A stretch of DNA of 64,000 bases, taken from assembly GCF_026167525.1 (NCBI RefSeq), contig NZ_CP110679.1, forward strand, positions 2,095,501-2,159,500, read 5' to 3'. This document shows, in pieces, positions 51,931 through 60,835 of the stretch. The translations under genes were made by a program, and so were the position numbers. The notes under the pieces are model-generated. The model was not told the DNA's origin and made no database searches. It saw nothing but the letters and a program-made list of their open reading frames with translations. Origin of the DNA: Sphingomonas sp. M1-B02. Lineage in GTDB: Bacteria; Pseudomonadota; Alphaproteobacteria; Sphingomonadales; Sphingomonadaceae. Positions within the stretch are counted from its first letter, which is position 1; each line of letters begins with the position of its first letter.

Positions 51931-51974
51931 CCCCGAACCCATAGGCCGGGGGCCGAACGCGCGGCAAGGAGGCG

Positions 51975-52265
51975 ATGATGGTAGAGCATTTGACCGATGA
52001 CCTGCGGGCCGAATCGCTGGCGGCACTTCCCGAGTGGCAATACGAACCCGAGCGTGATGCGATCACGCGGCGCTTCACCTTCCAGGATTTCGTCGAGGCG
52101 TTCGGCTTCATGACGCGCGTGGCGCTGCTCGCCGAGAAGGCCGATCATCATCCCGAATGGTCGAACGTGTGGAACCGCGTCGACATCTTGCTCACCACGC
52201 ATGACGCGGGCGGGCTCTCGACGCGCGATATCGAGATGGCGCGGGCGATCGACGCGCTTATTTGA
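51975..52265 (+). CDS. phhB: 4a-hydroxytetrahydrobiopterin dehydratase
   Basis: A 96-residue pterin-4a-carbinolamine dehydratase (DCoH type), recycling the pterin cofactor of phenylalanine hydroxylase. Motifs: [20 protein letters not shown], the active-site pair [18 protein letters not shown] and [20 protein letters not shown]. Length is standard. AAGGAGG lies upstream of the ATG. The last 8 bp overlap the convergent SDR gene. Confidence 0.95.
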   Translation: MMVEHLTDDLRAESLAALPEWQYEPERDAITRRFTFQDFVEAFGFMTRVALLAEKADHHPEWSNVWNRVDILLTTHDAGGLSTRDIEMARAIDALI

Positions 52266-53046
52266 AGGACTTCCGGGCGAGCTTGCGCAAGGTCCCCGGC
52301 ATCCACTTCGCCATGAACCAAAGGCGATGCGCGGTCTTGCCGACGCGGGTGTGGACGTCGCGCCGCTTCTCGAGGATCGACCAGACCGTCCGCACCACTT
52401 CGTCCACCGGCGTGATCTCCAGCCCCGCCCCGCGCACCGATTCGCGCACGCTGCGGTTCGAATCCTGGGTCACATGATCGAGCAAGGGCGTCTCGATGAA
52501 GCTCGGCATCAGCGAGCCAACGAAAATGCCCTCATGCCCCCATTCGGCGTTGAGCGATTCGGCGAAGCCGCGCATCGCGAACTTGCCCGCGCTGTAGATC
52601 GACATGCCGGCATTGCCGCTGATCCCCGCCGCCGAGCTGGTGACGATCATCGCCGAACCGGGGGTCGCCTTGAGCAAGGCATGCGCGGCCCGCGCACCGT
52701 TGATCATGCCGTTGATGTTGATCGCCAGCCCGCGATCGACTTCGTCGTCGGACATCGTCTCGAGCGGGCCGCCGACCGCGATCCCGGCATTGTTGAACAG
52801 GAAATCCAGCCGCCCGCCGCTGGCCACCGCAAAGTCGGCGAGCGCGGCCTTCCACTGATCGCGGTCCCGCACGTCCATCACGTGGGTGGTGACCATGCCC
52901 GCGGGCAGCATCGCCTTGGTCGCCTCCAGCCCGGCGGCGTTGATGTCGGCCAGCCCGACGCGCCAGCCGCGCGCGGCCAGATCCTTCGCCACCGCCTGGC
53001 CGATCCCCGATGCGCCGCCGCTGATGAATGCCGCTCTTGCCGCCAT
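52258..53046 (-). CDS. Short-chain dehydrogenase/reductase
   Basis: A 262-residue classical SDR. TGxxxGIG appears as [19 protein letters not shown] at the N-terminus, NNAG as [15 protein letters not shown], and the catalytic Ser-Tyr-Lys as [20 protein letters not shown] with KFAMRG following. The C-terminal part ([20 protein letters not shown]) is basic and hydrophobic, suggesting membrane contact or a lipid substrate. Many SDRs of this form act on fatty or steroid-like alcohols, but the substrate is not known. It overlaps phhB and is divergent from the ABC genes. Confidence 0.9.
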   Translation of the reverse strand: MAARAAFISGGASGIGQAVAKDLAARGWRVGLADINAAGLEATKAMLPAGMVTTHVMDVRDRDQWKAALADFAVASGGRLDFLFNNAGIAVGGPLETMSDDEVDRGLAININGMINGARAAHALLKATPGSAMIVTSSAAGISGNAGMSIYSAGKFAMRGFAESLNAEWGHEGIFVGSLMPSFIETPLLDHVTQDSNRSVRESVRGAGLEITPVDEVVRTVWSILEKRRDVHTRVGKTAHRLWFMAKWMPGTLRKLARKSFK

Positions 53047-53101
53047 GCCGCCCCGCTCCCCTTTTTGACCTTTGCCGCTTCATCCCGCACAAAAGCGGGC
53101 G

Positions 53102-54010
53102 ATGCCAGAGCAAAGCCGCGCCGTTACCTTCAAAAATGTCAGCAAGGTCTTTGCCGGCGGGGTGACGGCGGTGGACGGGGTGGCGCTCGAGATCGCGGCG
53201 GGCAGCTTCGTGGCGCTGGTCGGGGCATCGGGATCGGGCAAGTCCACCCTGCTCAAGATGGTCAACCGGCTGGTCGAACCGACGAGCGGCGAAGTGTCGA
53301 TCGGCGGGAAACCGGTGGATGCCGAGCCCGCGCACCTGCTGCGGCGGCGGATCGGTTACGTATTCCAGAATGTCGGGCTGTTTCCCCACATGAACGTCGG
53401 CGAGAATGTCGCGATCGGGCTGCGGCTGGCGGGGCAGCGCGATGCGCGCGAACGAGTCGCGGACCTGTTGCGGCTGGTCGAGCTGCCCGAGGAAATGGCG
53501 GCGCGGATGCCCGATGCGCTGTCGGGCGGGCAGCGCCAGCGGGTGGGGGTGGCGCGCGCGCTCGCCACCACGCCCGGGCTGATGCTGCTCGACGAGCCGT
53601 TCGGCGCGCTCGATCCGGTGACGCGCGACGGGCTCGGCAAGGCCATCCGCTTGCTGCACGATTCGCTGGGGCTGACGACGATCCTGGTGACGCACGACAT
53701 GGCCGAGGCGCTGCTGCTTGCCGATCGCGTGCTGGTGATGGCGGCGGGGCGGATCGTCGCCGATGCGACGCCGCGGGACTTGCTGGCGGGCAAGGGCGGC
53801 GCGGCGGCGGACGCGCTGGTCGCAGTGCCGCGCGCGCAGGCGCATCGGCTCGCGGAGCTGGAGACCGCTCAAATCCTCCCCGGCACGGGGAGGGGGACCG
53901 CGCCCGCAGGGCGTGGTGGAGGGGCCCCAGCCCCAAGCGAATCGCCCGCGGCGGGCCCCCTCCACCAAGCTTCGCTTGGTCCCCTTCCCCGTTCCGGGGA
54001 GGAATTATGA
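53102..54010 (+). CDS. ABC transporter ATPase, OpuCA/ProV-like, ending in a repeat-encoded tail
   Basis: A 302-residue ATP-binding subunit of an osmoprotectant-type importer. Walker A GASGSGKSTLLKM (about 41-53), Q-loop YVFQNVGLFPHMNVGENVAI, signature ALSGGQRQRVGVARALA, Walker B LMLLDEPFGALDPVTRDGL and the switch VTHDMAEAL are intact. Normal family sequence ends near AHRLAELETAQ (residue 257). Residues 258-301 (ILPGTGRG to PLPRSGEE) are encoded by the R4 repeat read in frame. The stop overlaps the permease ATG as ATGA. There is no CBS domain, unlike OpuCA of Bacillus. I chose the ATG at 53102 over a longer frame. Confidence 0.9.
   Translation: MPEQSRAVTFKNVSKVFAGGVTAVDGVALEIAAGSFVALVGASGSGKSTLLKMVNRLVEPTSGEVSIGGKPVDAEPAHLLRRRIGYVFQNVGLFPHMNVGENVAIGLRLAGQRDARERVADLLRLVELPEEMAARMPDALSGGQRQRVGVARALATTPGLMLLDEPFGALDPVTRDGLGKAIRLLHDSLGLTTILVTHDMAEALLLADRVLVMAAGRIVADATPRDLLAGKGGAAADALVAVPRAQAHRLAELETAQILPGTGRGTAPAGRGGGAPAPSESPAAGPLHQASLGPLPRSGEEL
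53873..54003. repeat. R4 palindromic repeat, copy D
   Basis: A 131 bp element at the end of the ABC ATPase gene. ATCCTCCCCGGCACGGGGAG pairs with CTTCCCCGTTCCGGGGAGGA; the inner GGTGGAGGGGCC / GGCCCCCTCCACC stem is present. It starts exactly at codon 258 of the ATPase gene in the same frame as the copy in gluQ. Its right end GGGGAGGA lies 4 nt before the permease ATG and is that gene's Shine-Dalgarno. Confidence 0.9.
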
Positions 54011-55530
54011 GCGCAGCCTTCGCCCGCGTGCCGGAGCTGCTGGCCCAGCATCTGCTGCTGGCTTTCTCCGCGCTGCTGCTTGGCCTCGTCATTGCCCTGC
54101 CCCTCGCGATCCTATCCGCCCGCAACCGAACCGTCGGCCGCATTGCGCTCGGCTTCGCCAGCCTCGTCCAGACGATCCCCAGCCTCGCTTTGCTCGCGCT
54201 CTTCTACCCTCTCCTGCTGTGGGTCTCGGCGCTGTTCGGCGGCGGGATACCGGCGCTGGGCTTCCTGCCATCGCTGCTCGCGCTGTCGCTTTATGCGCTG
54301 CTGCCGATCCTGCGAAACGGGGTGACCGGCCTCGCCACGCTCGATCCCGCGGTGCTCGAGGCGGCCGATGGCGTCGGGATGACCCGAACTCAAAGGCTGC
54401 GGCTGGTCGAAGCACCCTTGGTCGCGCCGATTGTGATGGCGGGAATCCGCACCGCGGCGGTGTGGACGATCGGCGCGGCGACGCTGTCCACCACGGTCGG
54501 TCAGCCCAGCCTGGGCGACCTCATCTTCGCCGGGCTGCAGACGCAGAATTGGACGCTGGTGCTCGCGGGCTGCGCCGCCGCGGCGGGGCTGGCGCTCGCG
54601 GTCGATGCGCTGCTCGGGCTTGCCGAACATGGCATATCGCAGCGCAAGCGCGGCCTCGTCTGGGGAAGCTTGAGCGTCCTGCTCGTCGGCGCGCTCGTCG
54701 CGCTCGCCCCGGCCTGGCCCGCCGGCAAGGGCGTCGTGACGGTCGGCGCCAAGGGTTTCTCCGAGCAATATATCCTCGCGCGGCTGATCGGGCATCGGCT
54801 GGAGGCGGCGGGCTATGCCGTGCGCTACCGCGAAGGGCTGGGTTCGGCGGTGGCATTCGGCGCGCTCGCCGCGGGGGATGCCGACGTCTATGTCGATTAT
54901 TCGGGCACGTTATGGACCAATCAGATGCAGCGCCGCGACGTCCCGCCCCGCACGGCCATCGTCGCCGGGGTAGGACAATGGGCGAAGCAGACCCACGGCG
55001 TCACCCTCCTCGGCACGCTCGGCTTCGAAAATGCCTATGCCTTCGCGATGCGCGGGGAGGATGCGAAGCGGCGCGGGATCGCCAGCCTGGCCGATCTCGC
55101 CGCACAGGCGCCCGGGCTTGATTTCGCCACCGACATCGAATTTCTCGAGCGGCCCGAATGGGCGGCGGTGCAGCGCGCCTATGGCCTGCGCTTCAAATCC
55201 GCCCGCCCCTATCAGCCGACCTTCATGTATCGCGCGCTTTCCAGCGGAAAGGCCGATGTCATCCCTGCCTTCTCGTCCGACGGCCGCATCCCCGCGGACA
55301 AGCTCGCGCTCCTAAGCGATCCCAAGGGCGCGATCCCCGGCTACGACGCAATCCTGCTGCTCGCCCCGAACCGCGCCGACGATACGCGCTTCCAGGCGGC
55401 GCTGCGGCCGCTGATCGGCGCCATCACGGTCGAGCGGATGCGCGGGGCCAACTATCTGGTCGATCGCGATTCCGACAAGCGCAGCCCCGACGAAGCTGCC
55501 CGCTGGCTGGAGAATGGACTCAAGCGGTAA
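54007..55530 (+). CDS. ABC permease fused to substrate-binding domain, OpuB/OpuC type
   Basis: A 507-residue fusion. The permease part (about 1-235) has SLVQTIPSLALLALFYPLLL, the EAA-like EAADGVGMTRTQRLRLVEAP and WTIGAATLSTTVGQPSLGDL. After a helix the binding domain (about 245-507) begins VVTVGAKGFSEQYILARLIG, with GDADVYVDYSGTLWTNQMQR and KADVIPAFSSDGRIPADKL, as in OpuBC/OpuCC and glycine-betaine or choline binders. It imports a quaternary amine or similar solute with the ATPase just upstream. Translation is coupled by ATGA. The ligand cannot be fixed without structure. Confidence 0.9.
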   Translation: MSAAFARVPELLAQHLLLAFSALLLGLVIALPLAILSARNRTVGRIALGFASLVQTIPSLALLALFYPLLLWVSALFGGGIPALGFLPSLLALSLYALLPILRNGVTGLATLDPAVLEAADGVGMTRTQRLRLVEAPLVAPIVMAGIRTAAVWTIGAATLSTTVGQPSLGDLIFAGLQTQNWTLVLAGCAAAAGLALAVDALLGLAEHGISQRKRGLVWGSLSVLLVGALVALAPAWPAGKGVVTVGAKGFSEQYILARLIGHRLEAAGYAVRYREGLGSAVAFGALAAGDADVYVDYSGTLWTNQMQRRDVPPRTAIVAGVGQWAKQTHGVTLLGTLGFENAYAFAMRGEDAKRRGIASLADLAAQAPGLDFATDIEFLERPEWAAVQRAYGLRFKSARPYQPTFMYRALSSGKADVIPAFSSDGRIPADKLALLSDPKGAIPGYDAILLLAPNRADDTRFQAALRPLIGAITVERMRGANYLVDRDSDKRSPDEAARWLENGLKR

Positions 55531-55535
55531 AGTTG

Positions 55536-55549
55536 CGGTACCGCTACCA
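55536..55549. promoter_or_regulatory. Candidate LacI-type operator before the GH3 gene
   Basis: CGGTACCGCTACCA, a near-palindrome in the 42 bp gap before the beta-glucosidase start. It resembles LacI-family operators of the form TGGTAGCGCTACCA that I recall for sugar genes in Caulobacter (12 of 14 positions). A related site lies at 60836-60849 before the KGSADH gene. The two share TACCGCTA. The matching regulator is not in the window. Confidence 0.4.
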
Positions 55550-55572
55550 TGAATAAGCGAGAGGATGTCGAA

Positions 55573-58041
55573 ATGGGTACCCGCACCAGGTTGATGCTTG
55601 CGACCACCGTTTTCTGGGCCCTGCCAGCTTTCGCGCAGCAAGCGCCGACAACGCTGTCCGGACCGACGGTCGCGGATCCCTCCAAATGGCAGGCCGCGCA
55701 AAGCCAAGGTCTGATCGACCCGGCCACCGAGAAGTTCGTGTCCGAGCTGCTCGCGAAGATGAGCGTCGAGCAGAAGGTCGGCCAGATGGTCCAGGGCGAC
55801 ATCGCCTCGATCAAGCCCGAGGATCTGCGCAAATACCCGCTCGGCTCGATCCTGGCGGGCGGCAGCTCGCCGCCGCTTTCGGGCGAGGATCGCTCGCCGC
55901 AAAAGGACTGGGTAGATACCGCCCGCGCCTTCCGCACCGTGGCGATGGAGCAGCGCGCGGGCAATCTGCGCATCCCGTTGATCTTCGGGATCGACGCGGT
56001 GCACGGCAACGCCAATGTCGTCGGCGCGACGATCTTCCCGCACAATGTCGGGCTCGGCGCGGCGCGCGATCCCGATCTGATCCGCCGCATCGGCCACGCC
56101 ACTGCGATCGAGACCGCCGCGAGCGGCATCGACTGGGCGTTCGGCCCCACCGTCACCGTGCCGCAGAACGATCGCTGGGGCCGCACCTATGAGGGTTATT
56201 CGGAGGACCCCGCCTTGGTCGCCAGTTACTCGGGCGAGATGGTGAAGGGGCTGCAGGGCCCGCCCGGCACCAACGCCCGAATCCAGCAGGGCTATGTCGC
56301 CGCCAGCATCAAGCATTTCCTCGGCGATGGCGGCACCACCGACGGCATCGACCAGGGCGATACCCAGGTCTCCGAAGAAGTCCTCAGCCGCGTCCACGGC
56401 GCCGGCTATCCGCCCGCGATCGATGCCGGCGCGATGACCGCGATGGCGTCGTATAACAGCTGGAACGGCGTCAAGATGCACGGCAACAAGTCGCTGCTGA
56501 CCGATGTTCTCAAGGGCCGGATGGGCTTTGCCGGCTTCGTCGTCGGCGACTGGAACGGCCATGGCCAGATCCCCGGCTGCACCCCCACCGATTGCGCCGC
56601 GACCTTCGCCGCCGGGCTCGACATGGCGATGGCGCCGGACAGCTGGAAGGGGCTATTCGAATCGACCGTCCGCCACGTCAAGGCCGGCACGCTGCCGATG
56701 GCGCGGGTCGACGATGCGGTGCGCCGCATCCTGCGGGTGAAGGTCAAGCTCGGCCTGTTCGATCCGGCGCGGCCGATCGAGGGGCAGCCCGATCAGATGG
56801 GCAAGCCCGCGCATCGCGCCCTGGCGCGCGAGGCCGTGGCCAAGACGCTGGTGCTGCTCAAGAATCAGGGGGTGCTGCCGCTGAAGGCGCACGCCAAGGT
56901 GCTGGTCGCCGGCGCGGGCGCCGATTCGCTCCAGATGCAGACCGGCGGCTGGACGCTGAGCTGGCAGGGCGACGGCAATTCCAACGCGGTGTTCCCCGGC
57001 GCGACCTCGATCTACGCCGGCCTTGCCGAGGCGCTCAAGGCGGGCGGCGGCGCCGCGACGCTCTCGGTCGACGGCAGCTATACCGCCAAGCCCGACGCCG
57101 CGGTCGTCGTGTTCGGCGAGCAGCCTTATGCCGAGATGCGCGGCGACATCCGCACGCTCGAATTTCAGCCCGGGGACAAGCAGGCGCTGGCCTTGCTCAG
57201 GAAGCTCAAGGCGGCGGGCATCCCCACCGTCTCGGTGTTCCTCTCCGGCCGCCCGCTCTGGGTGAACCCCGAGCTCAACGCCTCGGACGCGTTCGTCGCC
57301 GCCTGGCTGCCGGGCAGCGAGGGCGCGGGCGTGGCGGATGTGCTGGTGGGCGATGCCGCGGGCAAGCCGCGCAGGGACTTCCACGGGCGCCTGTCGTTCA
57401 GCTGGCCCAAGACCGCCGGCCAGTTCGTGCTGAATAAGGGCGATGCCGGCTACGATCCGCTGTTCGCGCTCGGCTATGGCCTGAGCTACGCGAAAAGCGG
57501 CAGCGTCGGGACGCTGAGCGAGGAATCGGGGATCGACGCGTCGCTGGCGAACACGACGGTCTATTTCACCAAGGGGGTGACGCCGGCGCCTTATTCCTTC
57601 GCGACCGACAGCGGCATCGGCCGCCGCCCGGTCGACGGGCCGCAGACGCAAGAAGGCGCGCAGGAACTCACCTGGCCCGCCCACGCCGCGACGCTCCGCA
57701 TCGGCGGCGGCAGCCTGGATCTGACGCGCGAGACCAATGCCGATCTGGCGCTGCAGATCAGCTATCGCCTCGACACCGCGGCGACCGGCCCGGTCAAATT
57801 GCTCATGGAGGGCGGCACCAACACAGGCGCGATCGACGCCACCAGCCTGTTCAGCGGCGCGACCGGCAGCTGGCGGACGGTGAAGATCTTCCTCAAATGC
57901 TATCAGCAGAATGGCGTGGACATGCGCCAGGTGGTCGCGCCGTTCGTGGTCCAGGCATCGGGGCCGCTGCGCTTCAGCGTTGCCGATGTGCGGATCGTGT
58001 CCGATCCCAACAATTCGGTCTGCCCCGGCGCCAAGCCGTGA
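55573..58041 (+). CDS. Glycoside hydrolase family 3 beta-glucosidase, exported
   Basis: An 822-residue secreted exo-beta-glucosidase/glucanase of the ExoP or BglX type. The signal peptide MGTRTRLMLATTVFWALPAF ends in AQQAP. GH3 core: IPLIFGIDAVHGNANVVGAT, KHFLGDGGTTDGIDQGDTQV and the nucleophile Asp (about residue 326) in FAGFVVGDWNGHGQIPGC. The C-terminal GH3 domain has VVVFGEQPYAEMRGDIRTLE and a beta-sandwich extension to the end (LKCYQQNGVDMRQV). The start at 55573 has AGGA 8 nt upstream; an ATG at 55549 overlaps the putative operator. It is coupled to the epimerase gene (GTGA). Confidence 0.94.
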   Translation: MGTRTRLMLATTVFWALPAFAQQAPTTLSGPTVADPSKWQAAQSQGLIDPATEKFVSELLAKMSVEQKVGQMVQGDIASIKPEDLRKYPLGSILAGGSSPPLSGEDRSPQKDWVDTARAFRTVAMEQRAGNLRIPLIFGIDAVHGNANVVGATIFPHNVGLGAARDPDLIRRIGHATAIETAASGIDWAFGPTVTVPQNDRWGRTYEGYSEDPALVASYSGEMVKGLQGPPGTNARIQQGYVAASIKHFLGDGGTTDGIDQGDTQVSEEVLSRVHGAGYPPAIDAGAMTAMASYNSWNGVKMHGNKSLLTDVLKGRMGFAGFVVGDWNGHGQIPGCTPTDCAATFAAGLDMAMAPDSWKGLFESTVRHVKAGTLPMARVDDAVRRILRVKVKLGLFDPARPIEGQPDQMGKPAHRALAREAVAKTLVLLKNQGVLPLKAHAKVLVAGAGADSLQMQTGGWTLSWQGDGNSNAVFPGATSIYAGLAEALKAGGGAATLSVDGSYTAKPDAAVVVFGEQPYAEMRGDIRTLEFQPGDKQALALLRKLKAAGIPTVSVFLSGRPLWVNPELNASDAFVAAWLPGSEGAGVADVLVGDAAGKPRRDFHGRLSFSWPKTAGQFVLNKGDAGYDPLFALGYGLSYAKSGSVGTLSEESGIDASLANTTVYFTKGVTPAPYSFATDSGIGRRPVDGPQTQEGAQELTWPAHAATLRIGGGSLDLTRETNADLALQISYRLDTAATGPVKLLMEGGTNTGAIDATSLFSGATGSWRTVKIFLKCYQQNGVDMRQVVAPFVVQASGPLRFSVADVRIVSDPNNSVCPGAKP

Positions 58042-59081
58042 GCCAGCCGGGCGCGGCGATCGAGACACTCTCCATCGCCCGCGGGCGCTTTCGGGCGGAG
58101 ATTCTCACTTTGGGCGCCGCGGTGCGAAGGCTGGAAGTGCCGGGGCGCGACGGCCGCAGCGCCAATGTCGTGCTCGGCTATCGCGATCTCGAGGACTATC
58201 GCGCCCATCCGCGCTATTATGGCGTGGTCGCGGGCCGCTATGCAAACCGCATCGGCGGCGCCCGGTTCAGCCTCGACGGCATCGAATATCGGCTTCCGGA
58301 GAATGACGGCGCGAACAACCTCCATTCGGGCCCGCTGGGCTTCGATCTGCGAAACTGGGCCGTCGAGCAGCGCGACGCGGAATCGGCGACGCTCGGGCTG
58401 CTCAGCCCGCATGGCGAGAATGGCTTCCCGGGCAATCTCCACGCGCGCGTCCGTTATGCGATCGAGGAGGACGGCCTCGCCATCAGCTTCACCGCCACCA
58501 GCGATCGCGCGACGGTCGTCAACCTGACGCATCACGGCTATTCCAACCTTGCCGGCGAAGGTGCGCCCGCGATCCTCGATCACCTGCTGCAGATCCCGGC
58601 AAGCCGTTTCACGCCTTCGGACGCGACGCAGATCCCAACCGGTGAGCTTGCGGACGTGGCCGGAAGCCCGTTCGACTTCCGCACGCCGAAGCGCGTCGGC
58701 CAAGATATCGAGGCCGACGACGCGCAGCTGCGGATCGGATCGGGCTATGACCATAATTTCGTGATCGACGGCGCATGGCGAAGCCTGCGAAGGATCGCCA
58801 CCTTGTTCGATCCCGGCTCGGGCCGCGTGATGGACGTCCACTCTACCGAGCCCGGCGTCCAGCTCTACAGCGGCAACCACCTCGCCGATGGCGCGCCCGG
58901 CACCGGCGGCAGCGTCTATGCCGCGCGCGCGGGGTTGTGCATCGAGCCGCAGAAATTCCCCGACAGCCCCAACCAGCCGGGCTTCCCCTCGGCGCGGCTC
59001 GATCCGGGGCGGGAATATCGCCACGACATGGCGCTCCGCTTCCGCATCGCCGCCACCGACGAAGAGGCCTTCCCCGGCTAG
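58038..59081 (+). CDS. galM: Aldose 1-epimerase
   Basis: A 347-residue mutarotase interconverting alpha and beta anomers of glucose or galactose. Conserved parts: FRAEILTLGAAVRRLEVPGR, YYGVVAGRYANRIGGARFSL, NNLHSGPLGFDLRNWAVEQR, the catalytic His in VVNLTHHGYSNLAGEG, YDHNFVIDG, GVQLYSGNHL and the catalytic Glu in LCIEPQKFPDSPNQPGF. It starts with a GTG on the GH3 stop, so it likely works on the glucose released by that enzyme. No signal peptide is seen, so it is cytosolic. Confidence 0.95.
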   Translation: MSQPGAAIETLSIARGRFRAEILTLGAAVRRLEVPGRDGRSANVVLGYRDLEDYRAHPRYYGVVAGRYANRIGGARFSLDGIEYRLPENDGANNLHSGPLGFDLRNWAVEQRDAESATLGLLSPHGENGFPGNLHARVRYAIEEDGLAISFTATSDRATVVNLTHHGYSNLAGEGAPAILDHLLQIPASRFTPSDATQIPTGELADVAGSPFDFRTPKRVGQDIEADDAQLRIGSGYDHNFVIDGAWRSLRRIATLFDPGSGRVMDVHSTEPGVQLYSGNHLADGAPGTGGSVYAARAGLCIEPQKFPDSPNQPGFPSARLDPGREYRHDMALRFRIAATDEEAFPG

Positions 59082-59107
59082 AGCAGATTCAGCTGCCAGC
59101 AAGCGTT

Positions 59108-59190
59108 CGTCATCCCGGCGAAAGCCGGGATCCATAGCCAAGCAGGACGTCGCTCGATCACCCTGGATCCCGGCTTTCGCCGGGATGACG
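59108..59190. repeat. R1 palindromic repeat, copy 4
   Basis: An 83 bp element between the convergent galM and KGSADH genes. CGTCATCCCGGCGAAAGCC with GGGATCC is mirrored by CCTGGATCCCGGC with TTTCGCCGGGATGACG. It is the best-kept R1 copy. In this position it could act as a bidirectional end hairpin, though no T-run is present. Confidence 0.88.
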
Positions 59191-59236
59191 GTTTATTTAT
59201 GACGGGCGGGCCTGGCTACGGCCCCTCATCTCTAAA

Positions 59237-60814
59237 TCAGGAAAGCGTCGGCGTACCGTCGATACGCCGCGGCAACCCCGTGGTGGCCTCGCGAAGCTCC
59301 TCGGGAAGCAGCGCCTCAGGAATATCCTGATAGCTGACCGGCCGCAGGAAGCGATCGATCGCCAGCGTGCCCACCGACGTGCTGCGCCCATCCGAAGTCG
59401 ACGGGAACGGCCCGCCATGCACCATCGCATCGGTCACTTCGACGCCCGTCGGCCAGCCGTTCGCGAGAATGCGGCCAACCAGATTTTCGAGGATCGGAAG
59501 CAAGCGCCGCGCGACGTCGGTATCGCCCTCGTCGAAATGCAGCGTCGCGGTCAGCTGACCTTCAAGCAAGGCGACCACGCCCAGCATCTCGTCCAGATCG
59601 GCACAGCGCACCAGCAGCGATGCCGCGCCGAACACCTCCTCGGCATGACTCGGATCGGCGATGAAATCCGCGCCGGTCATCGTGAACAGAGCCGCCTGGC
59701 CGTGGGTCGGCCCGCTCGGCTCCTGGCCCTGCGCGAGCAGCTTGAGCGCGGGCGCCGATGCCCAGCGCGCGACGCCGCTCTCATAGGCCTTGTGGATGCC
59801 GGGGGTCAGCATCGTCTGTGCGGTGGCGCCGCTCATCGCGTCCGAAGCCGCAGTCACGAAGCGATCGAGCGCCGGGCCTTCCAGGGCAAGGACAAGGCCC
59901 GGATTGGTGCAGAACTGACCCGCCCCCATCGTCACCGACGCGACATAGGCCGCACCCAGCGCCTCGGCGCGCGATTCGAGCGCTGCGGGAAGCAGGAAGA
60001 CCGGATTGATGCTGCTCATCTCGGCATAGACCGGAATCGGCACCGGGCGGCTCTGCGCCAGCTTGGTGAGCGCGATGCCGCCGCCGCGCGATCCGGTAAA
60101 GCCCACTGCCTTGATGCGCGGATCGGTCACCAGCGCCGAGCCGACCGAATTGCCGGGGCCGTTGATCAGCGAAAAGACGCCCTCGGGCATGCTGGTCTTC
60201 TCCGCGGCGCGCAGGATCGCGCCGGCGACCAGCTCGGAGGTACCGGGATGCGCCGAGTGGCCCTTGACGACCACGGGGCAGCCGGCTGCGAGCGCGGCGG
60301 CGGTGTCACCCCCCGCGACCGAGAAAGCGAGCGGAAAATTGCTCGCGCCGAACACGGTGACCGGCCCAACCGGCACCATCCGCAGCCGCAGATCGGGCTT
60401 GGGCGCAGGCTTGCGATCGGGGATCGCATGATCGATGCGCACGCGCAGATATTCGCCGAGGCGGAGCTCCTTGGCGAACAGCCGCAGCTGGCCCGCAGTG
60501 CGGCCGCGCTCGCCGGTCAGCCGCGCCTGGGGCAGGCCGCTTTCCTGCATCGCGCGCTCGACCAGTTCGTCGCCCAGGGCCTCGATCTCGTCGGCTGCCG
60601 CCTCGAGGAACGCCGCACGCTTTTCGCGCGGAAGATTGGCATAGATCGGGAAGGCGGCGGCCGCGGCGGCGCAGGCGGTCTCGACATCCTCGAGCGTCGC
60701 GACGCTGAAGCTTGGCTCTATCTCCGCGCCGGTCGCCGCGGCGACAGCCTTGAAGCCCGGGCCGTCGCGCGACACGCGCTTCGATGCGATGAACAATTCC
60801 CCTGACAGCGCCAT
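59237..60814 (-). CDS. Alpha-ketoglutarate semialdehyde dehydrogenase (NADP-dependent aldehyde dehydrogenase)
   Basis: A 525-residue aldehyde dehydrogenase of the KGSADH type, oxidising 2,5-dioxopentanoate to 2-oxoglutarate, the last step of oxidative pentose, glucarate and hydroxyproline routes. Catalytic Cys is in TMGAGQFCTNPGLVLALEG; PVYAEMSSINPVFLLPAALE gives the Glu region; cofactor parts are VTVFGASNFPLAFSVAGGDT, VVVKGHSAHPGTSELVAGAI and VGFTGSRGGGIALTKL. The start ATG has GGGAGAG upstream. A LacI-like site lies 22 nt before it and an FCD-type regulator gene is adjacent. No sugar dehydratase is in the window. Confidence 0.9.
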   Translation of the reverse strand: MALSGELFIASKRVSRDGPGFKAVAAATGAEIEPSFSVATLEDVETACAAAAAAFPIYANLPREKRAAFLEAAADEIEALGDELVERAMQESGLPQARLTGERGRTAGQLRLFAKELRLGEYLRVRIDHAIPDRKPAPKPDLRLRMVPVGPVTVFGASNFPLAFSVAGGDTAAALAAGCPVVVKGHSAHPGTSELVAGAILRAAEKTSMPEGVFSLINGPGNSVGSALVTDPRIKAVGFTGSRGGGIALTKLAQSRPVPIPVYAEMSSINPVFLLPAALESRAEALGAAYVASVTMGAGQFCTNPGLVLALEGPALDRFVTAASDAMSGATAQTMLTPGIHKAYESGVARWASAPALKLLAQGQEPSGPTHGQAALFTMTGADFIADPSHAEEVFGAASLLVRCADLDEMLGVVALLEGQLTATLHFDEGDTDVARRLLPILENLVGRILANGWPTGVEVTDAMVHGGPFPSTSDGRSTSVGTLAIDRFLRPVSYQDIPEALLPEELREATTGLPRRIDGTPTLS

Positions 60815-60835
60815 TTAGCTCTCCCGATCCATAAA

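Noticed and set aside
13413..54003. R4 copies as a CRISPR array or insertion sequence
   Set aside because: Copies are far apart, palindromic and carry no spacers, cas genes, transposase or long ORF.
52201..55530. 1109-residue plus-strand open frame
   Set aside because: Only the last 507 codons (from 54007) are the OpuB-type gene. The rest is a chance frame over the antisense SDR and the ATPase gene in another frame.
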